DNA of 64,000 nt from Micromonospora pisi (lineage in GTDB: Bacteria; Actinomycetota; Actinomycetes; Mycobacteriales; Micromonosporaceae), in the NCBI RefSeq assembly GCF_003633685.1, contig NZ_RBKT01000001.1, positions 2,418,001 through 2,482,000 of the forward strand, read 5' to 3'. Of the stretch, positions 16,354 through 24,675 are shown one piece after another. Position 1 is the stretch's first letter. Every line of letters starts with the position of its first letter. A program made the translations under genes and the position numbers. A model generated the notes under the pieces. The model was not told where the DNA came from. It saw nothing but the letters and a program-made list of their open reading frames with translations, and made no database searches.

Positions 16354-18069
16354 ATGGGTCACGATCACTCTCATCACGGCCACGACCACGGCCACAGTCA
16401 CGAGCACGGCCACGACCACGACCACGAGCTGTCGCCAGCGGTCGACATGGCCGTACCGGACGCGGAACTCTCGCCATCGGACCTGTCCCGGCGTGGTTTC
16501 CTGCGCAACGCCGGCCTGCTCGGTGCCGGTGCCGCCGCCGCGTCCGTGCTCGCCACCCCGGAACTGGCGCACGCGCACGGCTCGGACTCGAACGACGACC
16601 GAGACCGCACCGGCGGCTTCCAGTGGCTCGCCGGTGACCACCACATCCACACCCAGTACAGCTCGGACGCGCAGTACCGGGTGATCGACCAGGCGCGGCA
16701 CGCGCAGGCGTACGGTCTGGACTGGATGGTCATCACCGACCACGGCAGCGTGGCCCACGCCAAGATCGGCGTCGACAAGGTCAACCCGGAGATCGTCGCG
16801 GCCCGCGAACAGCTCAAGGACCTGCTGATCTTCCAGGGCATGGAATGGAACATCCCCGCCGCCGAGCACGGCACCGTCTTCGTCCACCCCGGACGCAACG
16901 AGGTCGCCGTACTCAAGGAGTTCGAGAACGGCTTCGACGGCTCGGTCACCGGCACGTCCGGCCCGGGTGCGGCGAACGAGGCGCTCGCCATCGCGGGCGT
17001 CAAGTTCCTCGCCGAGGCGGTACGCAAGCGCCGCGTCGACGGTGCCCTCTTCCTCGCCAACCACCCCGCCCGTCGGGGCGTCGACTCGCCGCACGAGATC
17101 CGGGCCTGGCGCGACGCCGACCCGACCGTGGCGATCGGCATGGAGGGCGCCCCCGGTCACCAGGCCGCCGGCATCCCCGGCGGAACCGGCCGGGGCCGCG
17201 GCTACTACGAGAGCAGCCCGGGCGCCGAATCGTTCCCCGGCTACCCGCTGGAGAGCTACCGCACCTGGGGCGGCTTCGACTGGATGACCTCCACCGTCGG
17301 CGGACTCTGGGACAGCCTGCTCGCCGAGGGCAAGCCCTGGTGGATCAGCGCCAACTCCGACTCGCACGTGAACTACCTGGACACCTCCCAGCGGGGTCCG
17401 AACAGCAACTTCGACGTCGACGGCAAGCACGCCGACCCGGTACGCGGACCGCTGCTCACCGCCGCCGGTGACTACTGGCCGGGCTTCTACAGCCGTACCC
17501 ACGTCGGCGCCAGCAGCGACAACTACCGCGCCGTCATGGACGGCCTGCGGGCGGGCAGGGTCTGGGTCGACCACGGCGGGCTGATCCGTGGCCTCGACGT
17601 ACGGGCCCGGGTCGCCGGCGATCGGCACCGCGACTCCGGCACCCCGCTCGGCGGCGTGCTGCGGGTCCGCCGGGGCGAGCAGGTCGAGGTGACCATCGAC
17701 ATCGACCTCGCCACCGGTCCGAACTGGTCGCAGTTCGTGCCCACGCTCGCCCGGGTCGACGTCATCGCCGGTGCCGTCACCGGACCGGTACGCGACGGTG
17801 ACACCTTCACCGCCCCGCGTACCCGGGTGGTCAAGTCGTTCGAGGTGAGCGCCAAGAACAACGGCCGGGTCTCGTTCAGCTACAACTTCGGCCGGGTCAA
17901 CGAGCCGTTCTACCTGCGGCTGCGGGGCACCGACGGCAACCGGAGCGCCACCGGCCTGATGGGCGCCTCGGTCGACCCGCACGGTCCGGCGATGGACGTC
18001 GTCGGCGACGCCGACCCGTGGGCCGACCTCTGGTTCTACGCGAACCCGATCTGGGTGCTGCCGAAGTGA
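16354..18069 (+). CDS. Tat-exported PHP-domain metallohydrolase with His-rich leader
   Basis: This 571-aa protein starts at ATG 16354 after ACGGAG. The first 24 residues contain 12 His alternating with Asp, Gly, Ser and Glu. A twin-arginine signal follows (SRRGFLRNAG at 45-54, hydrophobic core to about 68, AHAHG near the cleavage site). The mature part is a PHP-type (CehA/McbA-like) metallohydrolase with HHIHT at 96-100, ITDHG near 128-131, and a late ANSDSH motif. Substrate is unknown; relatives hydrolyse phosphoesters or carbamates. Metal binding by the leader before or during export is inference. The next gene overlaps its stop by 4 bases (GTGA). Confidence 0.85.
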   Translation: MGHDHSHHGHDHGHSHEHGHDHDHELSPAVDMAVPDAELSPSDLSRRGFLRNAGLLGAGAAAASVLATPELAHAHGSDSNDDRDRTGGFQWLAGDHHIHTQYSSDAQYRVIDQARHAQAYGLDWMVITDHGSVAHAKIGVDKVNPEIVAAREQLKDLLIFQGMEWNIPAAEHGTVFVHPGRNEVAVLKEFENGFDGSVTGTSGPGAANEALAIAGVKFLAEAVRKRRVDGALFLANHPARRGVDSPHEIRAWRDADPTVAIGMEGAPGHQAAGIPGGTGRGRGYYESSPGAESFPGYPLESYRTWGGFDWMTSTVGGLWDSLLAEGKPWWISANSDSHVNYLDTSQRGPNSNFDVDGKHADPVRGPLLTAAGDYWPGFYSRTHVGASSDNYRAVMDGLRAGRVWVDHGGLIRGLDVRARVAGDRHRDSGTPLGGVLRVRRGEQVEVTIDIDLATGPNWSQFVPTLARVDVIAGAVTGPVRDGDTFTAPRTRVVKSFEVSAKNNGRVSFSYNFGRVNEPFYLRLRGTDGNRSATGLMGASVDPHGPAMDVVGDADPWADLWFYANPIWVLPK

Positions 18070-18596
18070 CCCACCTGAGCGTCAGCCTCGGACACCGGGG
18101 CATCAGCCTCGGACACCGTAACGACCTCGAGGCGGAGCAGTGGCTGCGCGACGTCGTGCTGCCGCTCAGCCTGCCGGATCTGGCCGCCTGCACGCACCTC
18201 ATGCGGGAGCCGTACCCGCACGTGGCGTTGAGCTTCGCCGGCACGGGACTGGACTCGGCGACGTTGCCGCCGGTGCCGCCCGAACTGCGGGACGCGGCCA
18301 CGGCCGCCGCGGCCGAGCACGCCACCCGCCGCTCCGGGCGGGCGGTCTACTTCGCCGGGGTCGAACGGCTGGTGGGCACGATCACGGTCGGCGAACTGCT
18401 GGCCTGGAGCGCGATCGACCAGGTTGCCGTACTCGGCGGCGCGCCGGCGCAGCCGGAGACCCGGATCCAGACCCGGGACTTCGTCCGTCCGCAGTGGCGC
18501 AACGGTGAACTGGTGCTGACCACGCAGCCGGCCCGGGGTGGCATCCTCGTTCCCTTCGAGATGCCCGACCCCACCCCCTGCTGCGCCGACCACTGA
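18066..18596 (+). CDS. Hypothetical protein coupled to the PHP hydrolase
   Basis: This 176-aa protein starts at a GTG overlapping the PHP gene stop (GTGA), so it is probably translationally coupled. It has no signal peptide or membrane helix. The N-terminus carries a small duplication, SLGHRG then SLGHRN, encoded by a 14-bp direct repeat 21 bp apart. The C-terminus ends in DPTPCCADH, with a Cys pair and His. No family is recognised. The coupling suggests a job in the same process as the PHP enzyme, though it appears cytoplasmic while the enzyme is exported. Confidence 0.75.
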   Translation: MTHLSVSLGHRGISLGHRNDLEAEQWLRDVVLPLSLPDLAACTHLMREPYPHVALSFAGTGLDSATLPPVPPELRDAATAAAAEHATRRSGRAVYFAGVERLVGTITVGELLAWSAIDQVAVLGGAPAQPETRIQTRDFVRPQWRNGELVLTTQPARGGILVPFEMPDPTPCCADH

Positions 18597-18646
18597 AGGA
18601 AGGGCCCCTTCTTATCGTTTTCTGTATAGGAAGGGGCCCTTCCTAA
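18597..18646. terminator. Palindromic terminator-like repeat, copy B
   Basis: Second copy of the dispersed palindrome, with arms AGGAAGGGCCCCTTCTTAT and TAGGAAGGGGCCCTTCCTAA. It begins immediately after the TGA of the 176-aa gene and lies between two convergent genes. The loop region (ATCGTTTTCTGTATA) has diverged from the other copies while the arms are kept. Confidence 0.75.
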
Positions 18647-18664
18647 CGGCTCGACGAGCCGGGA

Positions 18665-18994
18665 TCAGCTGCGTCGGAAGGCGTACTGGCGGGCGGGGCG
18701 GGCGCTCTGGCCCCGCCCGACCCCGCCCGACCGGCCGTTCCTGAGCGGTGGGCCGGACTTCGGCGCCACCGGTAGCGGCGCCGCCGGGGCACTGGTCTCC
18801 GGAACGTCGGCCCGAGGGATGTCGGTCACCGGAGCATCGGTCGCCCGGGTGCCGGTCGCCGGGGTGCCGGTCGCCGGCCACTCGACCGGTACGGAAAGCC
18901 CGGTCAGGTCAGGTTCCCGCCCCGGTACCGGCACCACGAACGCGGTGTCATGCTTCGGCTGCTGACCACGTCGTTTGTTCGACTTACCAGGCAT
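18665..18994 (-). CDS. Small basic/Pro-Thr-rich hypothetical protein
   Basis: This 109-aa protein starts at ATG 18994 with an AGAGGAG site upstream. The N-terminus is very basic (MPGKSNKRRGQQPKHD), followed by a more ordered stretch (TAFVVPVPGREPDLTGLSVP), a Thr/Ala/Pro repeat region (PATGTPATGTRATDAP) and an Arg/Gly-rich tail. It looks largely disordered and could bind nucleic acid. No family is recognised. Confidence 0.55.
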   Translation of the reverse strand: MPGKSNKRRGQQPKHDTAFVVPVPGREPDLTGLSVPVEWPATGTPATGTRATDAPVTDIPRADVPETSAPAAPLPVAPKSGPPLRNGRSGGVGRGQSARPARQYAFRRS

Positions 18995-19391
18995 CTGGGT
19001 CTCCTCTGGCAGATCTCCGCCCCGGATCGCGATCGGAACGCGGGACGGTCGGGTGAAAAACGGGAGGTGCCCGGACGGTCTGGTCCAGCGGTCGTTCCCC
19101 GCGGCGGTCACCTGGGTCGTGACGGCCCTGTCGGTCTCGTGCCGGTCGGATGCGATGGTGACCCGGTAACGGTGATCACGAGAGCTGGGGGAAGGCGTGG
19201 ACGTCCGGAACACGGGGCCCACGGCGGAACGCGGGTAGGCCGGCACGGTGCACGGGGACGTCAGTAACGCATGGGAGCACGTTAACCCCGCGTCCCACCC
19301 GGCGCATCCGATTTATGCCGGCCCCGCCTCGCCCCTGGAGCGGTGCCGATCACGGTGGTTCCGGGCCAGTGTTGGTGCGACCATCAACAGC
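18995..19391. other. Intergenic region without a recognised gene
   Basis: About 400 bases separate two divergent genes. I see no convincing coding frame. An upstream in-frame extension of the thiamine-binding gene to 19248 exists but lacks a ribosome-binding site and family similarity. No riboswitch-like thi-box was seen, although the right-hand gene encodes a thiamine-binding protein. Promoters for both genes are presumably here but cannot be assigned. Confidence 0.5.
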
Positions 19392-19688
19392 ATGCTGATC
19401 GCGTTTTCGGTGAGCCCGCTCGGTGGCGGGGAGTCCGTGGGTGATGCCGTGGCCGAGGCCATCCGGGTGGTCCGGGAGTCCGGGCTGCCGAACGAGACCA
19501 ACGCCATGTTCACCCTGGTCGAAGGCGAATGGGACGAGGTGATGGCGGTGGTGAAGCGGGCTGTCGACGTACTCGCCGCGCAGGCGCCCCGGGTGAGCCT
19601 GGTCCTCAAGGCGGACATCCGGGCCGGGGTCACCGACGCGATGACGGCGAAGGTGGCGCACATCGAGGCCCGCCTGGCCGAGCAGTGA
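19392..19688 (+). CDS. MTH1187/YkoF-type thiamine-binding protein
   Basis: This 98-aa protein belongs to the MTH1187/YkoF-like (formerly DUF77) ferredoxin-like fold family. It starts [23 protein letters not shown] and contains the conserved [15 protein letters not shown] segment and a C-terminal [12 protein letters not shown] strand. Members bind thiamine or its HMP moiety in the cytoplasm, and YkoF in B. subtilis is encoded with ykoEDC. Here the gene lies about 12.6 kb from ykoEDC. It is coupled to a HAD hydrolase by a GTGA overlap. The ATG at 19392 has no strong ribosome-binding site. Confidence 0.88.
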   Translation: MLIAFSVSPLGGGESVGDAVAEAIRVVRESGLPNETNAMFTLVEGEWDEVMAVVKRAVDVLAAQAPRVSLVLKADIRAGVTDAMTAKVAHIEARLAEQ

Positions 19689-20584
19689 CCGCCCGCGCCG
19701 CGCCCACCGGCCAGGATCCGCCCACGGATCAGGATCCGTTCACCGGTCCGGCCACATCCACCGGTCCGGACATGCCGGCGCCCCGGCTGCTGATGTGGGA
19801 CATCGACGGGACCCTGGTGCACACCGGCGGGGTCGCGAAACTCGCGTACGCCGAGGCGTTCACCGCCCTGACCGGCGTGGCCTGGCGGCGGATGCCCGAC
19901 ACGGCGGGGCGGACCGACCGGGACCTGGCCGCCGAGGCGTTCACCACACACGGGCTCAGCGACTACGAGCCGTACCTGGAGGAGTTCTTCCTCCGCTACG
20001 CCGCCGCGTTCACCGCCCGCCGGCATCTGATCCCCGAACAGGGAAGGGTCCTGCCCGGGGTCGCCGGGGTACTCGCCGGTCTGGTCGGTCACGCACACGT
20101 GACCCAGACCCTGGTGACCGGCAACATCCCGGCCGTGGCGGTGGAGAAGCTGGCCGCCCTCGGTCTCGGCACCGGTCTCGACCTCGACATCGGCGGTTAC
20201 GGCCGGCACGACACCGTACGCGCGGCGCTGGTCAGACAGTGCCGCGAGCGGGCCGAGGCCAAGTACGGCCGCCACTTCGCGCCCGCCGACATCCTGGTCA
20301 TCGGCGACACCGTGCACGACGTGGTGGGTGCGCTGGCCAACGGGGTCACCGCGGTCGGCGTCGCCAGTGGCCGCACCGGTGTCGCCGAGCTCGCGGCTGC
20401 CGGTGCGCAGATCGTGCTCACCGACCTGGCCGACGTGGAACCGGTGGTGCGCCTGCTCGCCGGCACCGACCGGGCAGCCGTCGCGAGCCGGGCAGTCGAC
20501 ACCGACCGGGCAGCCGTCGCGAGCCGGGCAGTCGGCACCGACCGGGCAGCCGTCGCGGGTCGGGCAGTCGGCTTCGGCGGCTGA
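19685..20584 (+). CDS. HAD-superfamily hydrolase (phosphatase-like)
   Basis: A HAD phosphatase of up to 299 aa with motif [16 protein letters not shown], motif II TLVTGN, the motif III lysine region and motif [14 protein letters not shown]. The cap domain is the helical type seen in phosphoglycolate phosphatase-like enzymes. Starting at GTG 19685 it overlaps the thiamine-binding gene; the first roughly 30 residues are Thr/Pro/Asp-rich and an ATG at about 19772 just before the domain is an alternative. The C-terminus carries a recent tandem repeat. Coupling to a thiamine-binding protein makes a phosphorylated thiamine precursor a reasonable candidate substrate, as inference only. Confidence 0.85.
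   Translation: MTARAAPTGQDPPTDQDPFTGPATSTGPDMPAPRLLMWDIDGTLVHTGGVAKLAYAEAFTALTGVAWRRMPDTAGRTDRDLAAEAFTTHGLSDYEPYLEEFFLRYAAAFTARRHLIPEQGRVLPGVAGVLAGLVGHAHVTQTLVTGNIPAVAVEKLAALGLGTGLDLDIGGYGRHDTVRAALVRQCRERAEAKYGRHFAPADILVIGDTVHDVVGALANGVTAVGVASGRTGVAELAAAGAQIVLTDLADVEPVVRLLAGTDRAAVASRAVDTDRAAVASRAVGTDRAAVAGRAVGFGG
20464..20580 (+). repeat. In-frame tandem repeat at the 3' end of the HAD gene
   Basis: Three 36-39-bp units encode [24 protein letters not shown] and [12 protein letters not shown]. The nucleotide copies are nearly identical, indicating recent expansion by slippage. The unit keeps the reading frame and lengthens the C-terminus beyond the HAD fold. Confidence 0.85.
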
Positions 20585-20595
20585 CCCGTACTCCG

Positions 20596-21891
20596 CTAGC
20601 GGCTCCGGGCGGCGAGTTCGTCGACCGTGTCGGCGATCTCCTGGAAGGCGTCGTGCCGGGCGTACTCGGCCTGCAGTTCGCGGGCCCGGTCGCGATAGCG
20701 GGGCTCGGTCAGCACCGCGTCGACAGCCGCCCGGATGTCGGCCTCGGTCGGCCGCTGGGTGGCGAGGTTGATCGCGGCGCCGCTCCAGGCCACCCGGGCG
20801 GTGCCCTCGCGCTTGTCCTCGCTCTGTCCCGCCAGCACCATCGGTACGCCGTGGCTGAGTGCCTGCTGCATCCCGCCGTACCCGCCGTTGGTCACCAGCA
20901 GGTCGGTGTGGCGCAGCAGTTCGTCGAAGGGGATGAACTCCGCCAGCCGCGCGTTCGCCGGCATCCCGGTCAGCCTCGCCGGTCGGCCCAGCGTCGCGAC
21001 GACCAGGGCGTCGACCCCGGCCAACGCGCGCAGCGTGGGCTCGATCAGCTCGCTGAAGTCACGGTTCGCGGCGGTTCCCTGGGTCACCGCGATCACCCGT
21101 CGGGCGGCGGCCACCTCCCCCCACCAGGGCGGCAACGGTACGGTGCTGCCGGCGTGCGTGGGCAGCGTGCCGATGTACCGCAGGCTCTTCGGCGCGTCGC
21201 TGCGCGGGTACTCGACCGACGCGATGGAGAGCTGGAGGAAGTAGTCCGACTGCAGTACCGCACTGTCCATCACGAAGGGCAGGTCGCCTTCGGCGCCGAG
21301 AGCGCGCCACATCCGTTCGACGTACCGCTGGATGTTGCCGTAGTAGGTCTCCTGCCGGCGCCGGTTCGCCACCCGGTTGCGTTCCCGCCCCTCGGGTGAG
21401 CTGTCCGGCGGCAGGCCGGTGCCGTACGGGGCGGTGTCCACGCTGGTGAGCGTGAGCGGGGTGACGCCGATGCCGATCAGGCCGGCCGGCTCGCGCCCCG
21501 GTACGCCCAGCCGGGTCATCCGGGGGCCGCCGAACCCGGTTTCGGCGATCACCACGACCGGCTCGTCCCCTGCCTCGGCCAGCAGTTCCTGGACTGCTCG
21601 GTGCTGGTCGGCGGAGGGATCGAGGAAGAGCCGGCGGAACGCGAAGTTCGGCTCGTCCGGACCGGAGGGCGCGCCCGCCTCGACGTACATCTCGGCGAAT
21701 CGCGACAGGTCGTAGTCGGCGAGGCCGGGCAGTGCCACGAACCGGGCACCGGTCCGCTCGACCGGATCGCGGAACTGTGACCCGGTCAGCACGGTCACCG
21801 GGTAACCGCGCTGGACCAGGTTCTCGGCGATCGCCCGCATGGGCGCGAAGTGCCCGGCGATGGGGGACGCGCCAACGATCACTCGTACCAT
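20596..21891 (-). CDS. MGT/UGT-like glycosyltransferase (GT1 type)
   Basis: This 431-aa GT-B glycosyltransferase starts at ATG 21891 (MVRVIVGASPIAGHFAPMR). The N-terminal acceptor domain has the GHFAP motif, and the C-terminal donor domain has LLVTNGGYGGMQQALSHGVPMV, close to the family's H/N-G-G...GVPM nucleotide-sugar site; the usual His is replaced by Asn in TNGG. Relatives glycosylate macrolides, flavonoids or other small hydrophobic acceptors, often for detoxification. No biosynthetic cluster surrounds it, so xenobiotic or antibiotic inactivation is a plausible role. An upstream in-frame extension to 22068 is not supported. Confidence 0.85.
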   Translation of the reverse strand: MVRVIVGASPIAGHFAPMRAIAENLVQRGYPVTVLTGSQFRDPVERTGARFVALPGLADYDLSRFAEMYVEAGAPSGPDEPNFAFRRLFLDPSADQHRAVQELLAEAGDEPVVVIAETGFGGPRMTRLGVPGREPAGLIGIGVTPLTLTSVDTAPYGTGLPPDSSPEGRERNRVANRRRQETYYGNIQRYVERMWRALGAEGDLPFVMDSAVLQSDYFLQLSIASVEYPRSDAPKSLRYIGTLPTHAGSTVPLPPWWGEVAAARRVIAVTQGTAANRDFSELIEPTLRALAGVDALVVATLGRPARLTGMPANARLAEFIPFDELLRHTDLLVTNGGYGGMQQALSHGVPMVLAGQSEDKREGTARVAWSGAAINLATQRPTEADIRAAVDAVLTEPRYRDRARELQAEYARHDAFQEIADTVDELAARSR

Positions 21892-21988
21892 GACGACCTT
21901 TGTAGTCGGTTGACGCACGATCCGCCCGCACGGGTGCCGGGCGTCACCGAGCCGGCCGACGTCGCCGGCCGGCTTTCCGCGGGTCGGG

Positions 21989-22813
21989 CTAGCTGGTGGC
22001 GAGTTGCGGTGCGACCGGGTTCGGCAGGGCGCCGCCGAAGCGGCGGTCGCGCTGCGCGTACAGCTCACAGGCGTACCAGAGGTGCCGGCGGTCGAAGTCC
22101 GGCCAGAGCACGTCCAGGTAGATGAGCTCGGCGTACGCGCTCTGCCAGAGCAGGAAGTTGGAGGTCCGCTGCTCGCCGGAGGGGCGCAGGAAGAGGTCGA
22201 CCTCGGGCACCTCGGGGTGGTAGAGGTACCGGGCGACCATCTTCTCGTTGACCTTGGACGGGTCGATCTTGCCAGCGGCGACGTCGCGGGCGATGGCGGC
22301 GGCGGCGTCGGCGATCTCGGCCTGCCCGCCGTAGTTGACGCAGAACTGGAGCGTCAGTTTGGTGTTGCCCTCGGACATCTCCTCTGCGGTCTGCAGCTCG
22401 GAGATCACGCTTTTCCAGAGTCGGCCGGCCCGACCGGACCAGACCACCCGCACACCAAGGTCGACCAACTGGTCCCGGCGCCGCCGGATGACGTCCCGGT
22501 TGAAGCCCATCAGGAAGCGCACCTCCTCCGGTGACCGCCGCCAGTTCTCGGTGGAGAAGGCGTACGCGGAGAGGTAGGGGATGCCCATCTCGATCGCGCC
22601 CTCGATGGTGTCGAAGAGGGAGAACTCCCCGGCCTCGTGCCCCTTGGTACGGGGCAGCCCGCGCTCCTTGGCCCACCGACCGTTGCCGTCCATCACCACC
22701 GCCACGTGCTTGGGCACGGCGCCGGCGGGCAGGGCCGGTGGCCGTGCGCCGGAAGGGTGCGGTGTCGGCTCGATCGGCTGCCGACGGGCCCGGCGGGACA
22801 TGGAACGGATCAC
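21989..22813 (-). CDS. uppS: Isoprenyl (undecaprenyl diphosphate) synthase
   Basis: This 274-aa cis-prenyltransferase condenses isopentenyl diphosphate units to make the lipid carrier used for peptidoglycan precursors. Signature parts are present: [13 protein letters not shown] with the catalytic Asp and phosphate-binding Gly-Asn-Gly-Arg-Trp, [15 protein letters not shown], and the C-terminal [25 protein letters not shown]. An alternative ATG lies 12 bases downstream (22801). It follows recO as in many actinobacteria, within the uppS-recO-era-ybeY-phoH housekeeping string. Confidence 0.95.
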   Translation of the reverse strand: MIRSMSRRARRQPIEPTPHPSGARPPALPAGAVPKHVAVVMDGNGRWAKERGLPRTKGHEAGEFSLFDTIEGAIEMGIPYLSAYAFSTENWRRSPEEVRFLMGFNRDVIRRRRDQLVDLGVRVVWSGRAGRLWKSVISELQTAEEMSEGNTKLTLQFCVNYGGQAEIADAAAAIARDVAAGKIDPSKVNEKMVARYLYHPEVPEVDLFLRPSGEQRTSNFLLWQSAYAELIYLDVLWPDFDRRHLWYACELYAQRDRRFGGALPNPVAPQLATS

Positions 22814-22866
22814 GGTGTTCTCCCCCTGTTCCGACCTGGAGCCTGCTCCCCCGGCCGGTCTTCCGA

Positions 22867-23712
22867 TCAGTCTGACCCGCCCCGACCCTCGACGTCGGCT
22901 CGGCGAGCCTGGTCAGGGCGGTGGGGCTGGTCACCACGGTCGGGTCGATCGTCTCGATCAACCAACGGCAGCGAGCGTAACGCGCGTTCGAGATGCCACT
23001 GCAGGTGCGCCGCGACCAGGCCGCTGCACTCCCGCCGGTGCCCGACCTCGGCGGCGTCGGCCACCCGCCAGTCCCCCGAGCTGAGGGCGGACATCAGGTC
23101 GATGGTGGCCGGTGCCGGGTGGGCCGCGCCGGGTGGTCGGCAGTCCGGGCAGACACAACCCCCGGCCGGTACGGAGAATGCCCGGTGTTGTCCGGGTGTG
23201 CCGCAGACGGCGCAGGCGACCAGGGCCGGCGCCCAGCCGGCCAGTGCCATGCCGCGCAGCAGGTAGGCGTCGAGTACCAGGCTGCTGGCGTGGCTCCCCT
23301 CGGCCAGTGCGCGGAGCGCGCCGAGGGTGAGTTGGAACAGCCGCAGCGACGGTTCACGTTCGACCGGGGTGAGTCGCTCGGCGGTCTCCGCGATGGCGCT
23401 GGCGGTGGTGTAACGGGGGTAGTCCTCCAGGAACCGCCGCCCGTACAGGTCGATTCCCTCGACCTGGCTCACCGTGTGCAGCGGACTGCCGAGGTTGCCC
23501 TCCGGGTCGCCGGCGAGCTGGAGGTCGACGTGGCCGAACGGCTCCAGCCGGGCGCCGAAGCGGGAGGTGGTCCGGCGTACTCCACGGGCGACCGCCCGCA
23601 ACCGGCCGTGTCGCCGGGTCAGCAGGGTGATGATCCGGTCGGATTCGCCGAGTTTCTGCACCCGCAGGACCACCGCGTCGTCGCGGTAGAACTGTCTGCG
23701 GTATCCGGCCAT
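22867..23712 (-). CDS. recO: DNA repair protein RecO
   Basis: This 281-aa protein loads RecA with RecF and RecR during gap repair. It has the N-terminal OB fold ([26 protein letters not shown]) and a C-terminal domain with four Cys in C-x2-C...C-x2-C spacing (CAVCGTPG and CVCPDCR) that bind zinc. The ATG at 23712 gives the standard start [17 protein letters not shown], so the 13-residue upstream extension is dropped. It is upstream of uppS on the same strand. Confidence 0.95.
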   Translation of the reverse strand: MAGYRRQFYRDDAVVLRVQKLGESDRIITLLTRRHGRLRAVARGVRRTTSRFGARLEPFGHVDLQLAGDPEGNLGSPLHTVSQVEGIDLYGRRFLEDYPRYTTASAIAETAERLTPVEREPSLRLFQLTLGALRALAEGSHASSLVLDAYLLRGMALAGWAPALVACAVCGTPGQHRAFSVPAGGCVCPDCRPPGAAHPAPATIDLMSALSSGDWRVADAAEVGHRRECSGLVAAHLQWHLERALRSLPLVDRDDRPDRGDQPHRPDQARRADVEGRGGSD

Positions 23713-23892
23713 CCACCCATTCTCTCCTGCCCCCGGTCGACCGCCGCGCACCCGGGTACGGGCGCCTCGGCCGGCCGCGCCGGGGCGGTACCGGGCAGGG
23801 CGACCCTGAGCCGGTATCAGGGTCTTTCTCCGGGGCGAATGCGTGGCTCGTCCCTGATGCCCGGCTGGGCGCGCGCCCCTAGCCTGAGACGC

Positions 23893-24675
23893 ATGACCAC
23901 GTTCCGAACCGTCACCGCCCTCACAGCGGGCGCGCTCACGCTGGGCTTCCTGGCCGGCTGCGGCGACATCAGCCTCGGGGAGCGGCGGCTCGACTTCGAC
24001 CGGACCGAAGCCGTCAAGATCACCAAGATCACCGTGTCACCGGGCGCCGGCGACGTCGTGGTGTCGACCGGGGCGGTCGACACGGTCCAGATCAAGCGGG
24101 TGATCCGCTACCGGGGCGGCCAGCCCGACGACACGTACCGGATCGACGGGACCGAGCTGCGGATCGACACCGACTGCGGGTCGAGGTGCAGCGTCTCGTA
24201 CGAGATCCTCGCGCCGGCCGGGGTTGCGGTCGGCGGGGAGAACGGTTCCGGCGACATGAGCCTCTCGGACGTGGGCGATGTCGACGTGAAGGTCGGTTCC
24301 GGTGACATCACGCTGGCCGGGGTGACCGGCACGGTCCGGGCCGAGACCGGCTCCGGCGACATCAACCTGCGCCGGGTCGAGAAGACGGCGACGGTACGCG
24401 CCGGGTCGGGCTCGGTGACCGGGGACGACCTCGGCGGTACGGTCGAGGCCACCACCGGCTCCGGCGACATCACCCTGGCGATGCGGGCGGCGGGCTCGGT
24501 GAAAGCGCAGGCGTCGAGCGGTTCGATCGGGCTGACGGTCCCCGAGGGTGCGTACCGCCTCCAGCTGCACAGCTCGTCCGGGACGACCCGTTCCGATCTC
24601 AAGGCTGATCCGGCCGCCAGCCATCTGCTCGAACTGGAGACTGGCAGCGGCGACATCACCGTCACTCCACGCTGA
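23893..24675 (+). CDS. DUF4097-type lipoprotein with GSGDI repeats
   Basis: This 260-aa protein has a signal peptide ending in the lipobox FLAGC, so it is a predicted lipoprotein. The mature part is a right-handed parallel-beta-like repeat domain of the DUF4097/DUF2807 type, with recurring GSGDM/GSGDI/GSGSV motifs about every 19-22 residues (about 115-260). Such proteins act at the cell envelope, but no precise role is known. It is divergent from recO, and its 3' end overlaps the convergent acyltransferase gene by 14 bases. Confidence 0.85.
   Translation: MTTFRTVTALTAGALTLGFLAGCGDISLGERRLDFDRTEAVKITKITVSPGAGDVVVSTGAVDTVQIKRVIRYRGGQPDDTYRIDGTELRIDTDCGSRCSVSYEILAPAGVAVGGENGSGDMSLSDVGDVDVKVGSGDITLAGVTGTVRAETGSGDINLRRVEKTATVRAGSGSVTGDDLGGTVEATTGSGDITLAMRAAGSVKAQASSGSIGLTVPEGAYRLQLHSSSGTTRSDLKADPAASHLLELETGSGDITVTPR

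Noticed and set aside
18995-19391. Second TPP riboswitch upstream of the thiamine-binding gene
   Set aside because: No CTGAGA or GGGTAATGCCAGC-like parts are present in the stretch.
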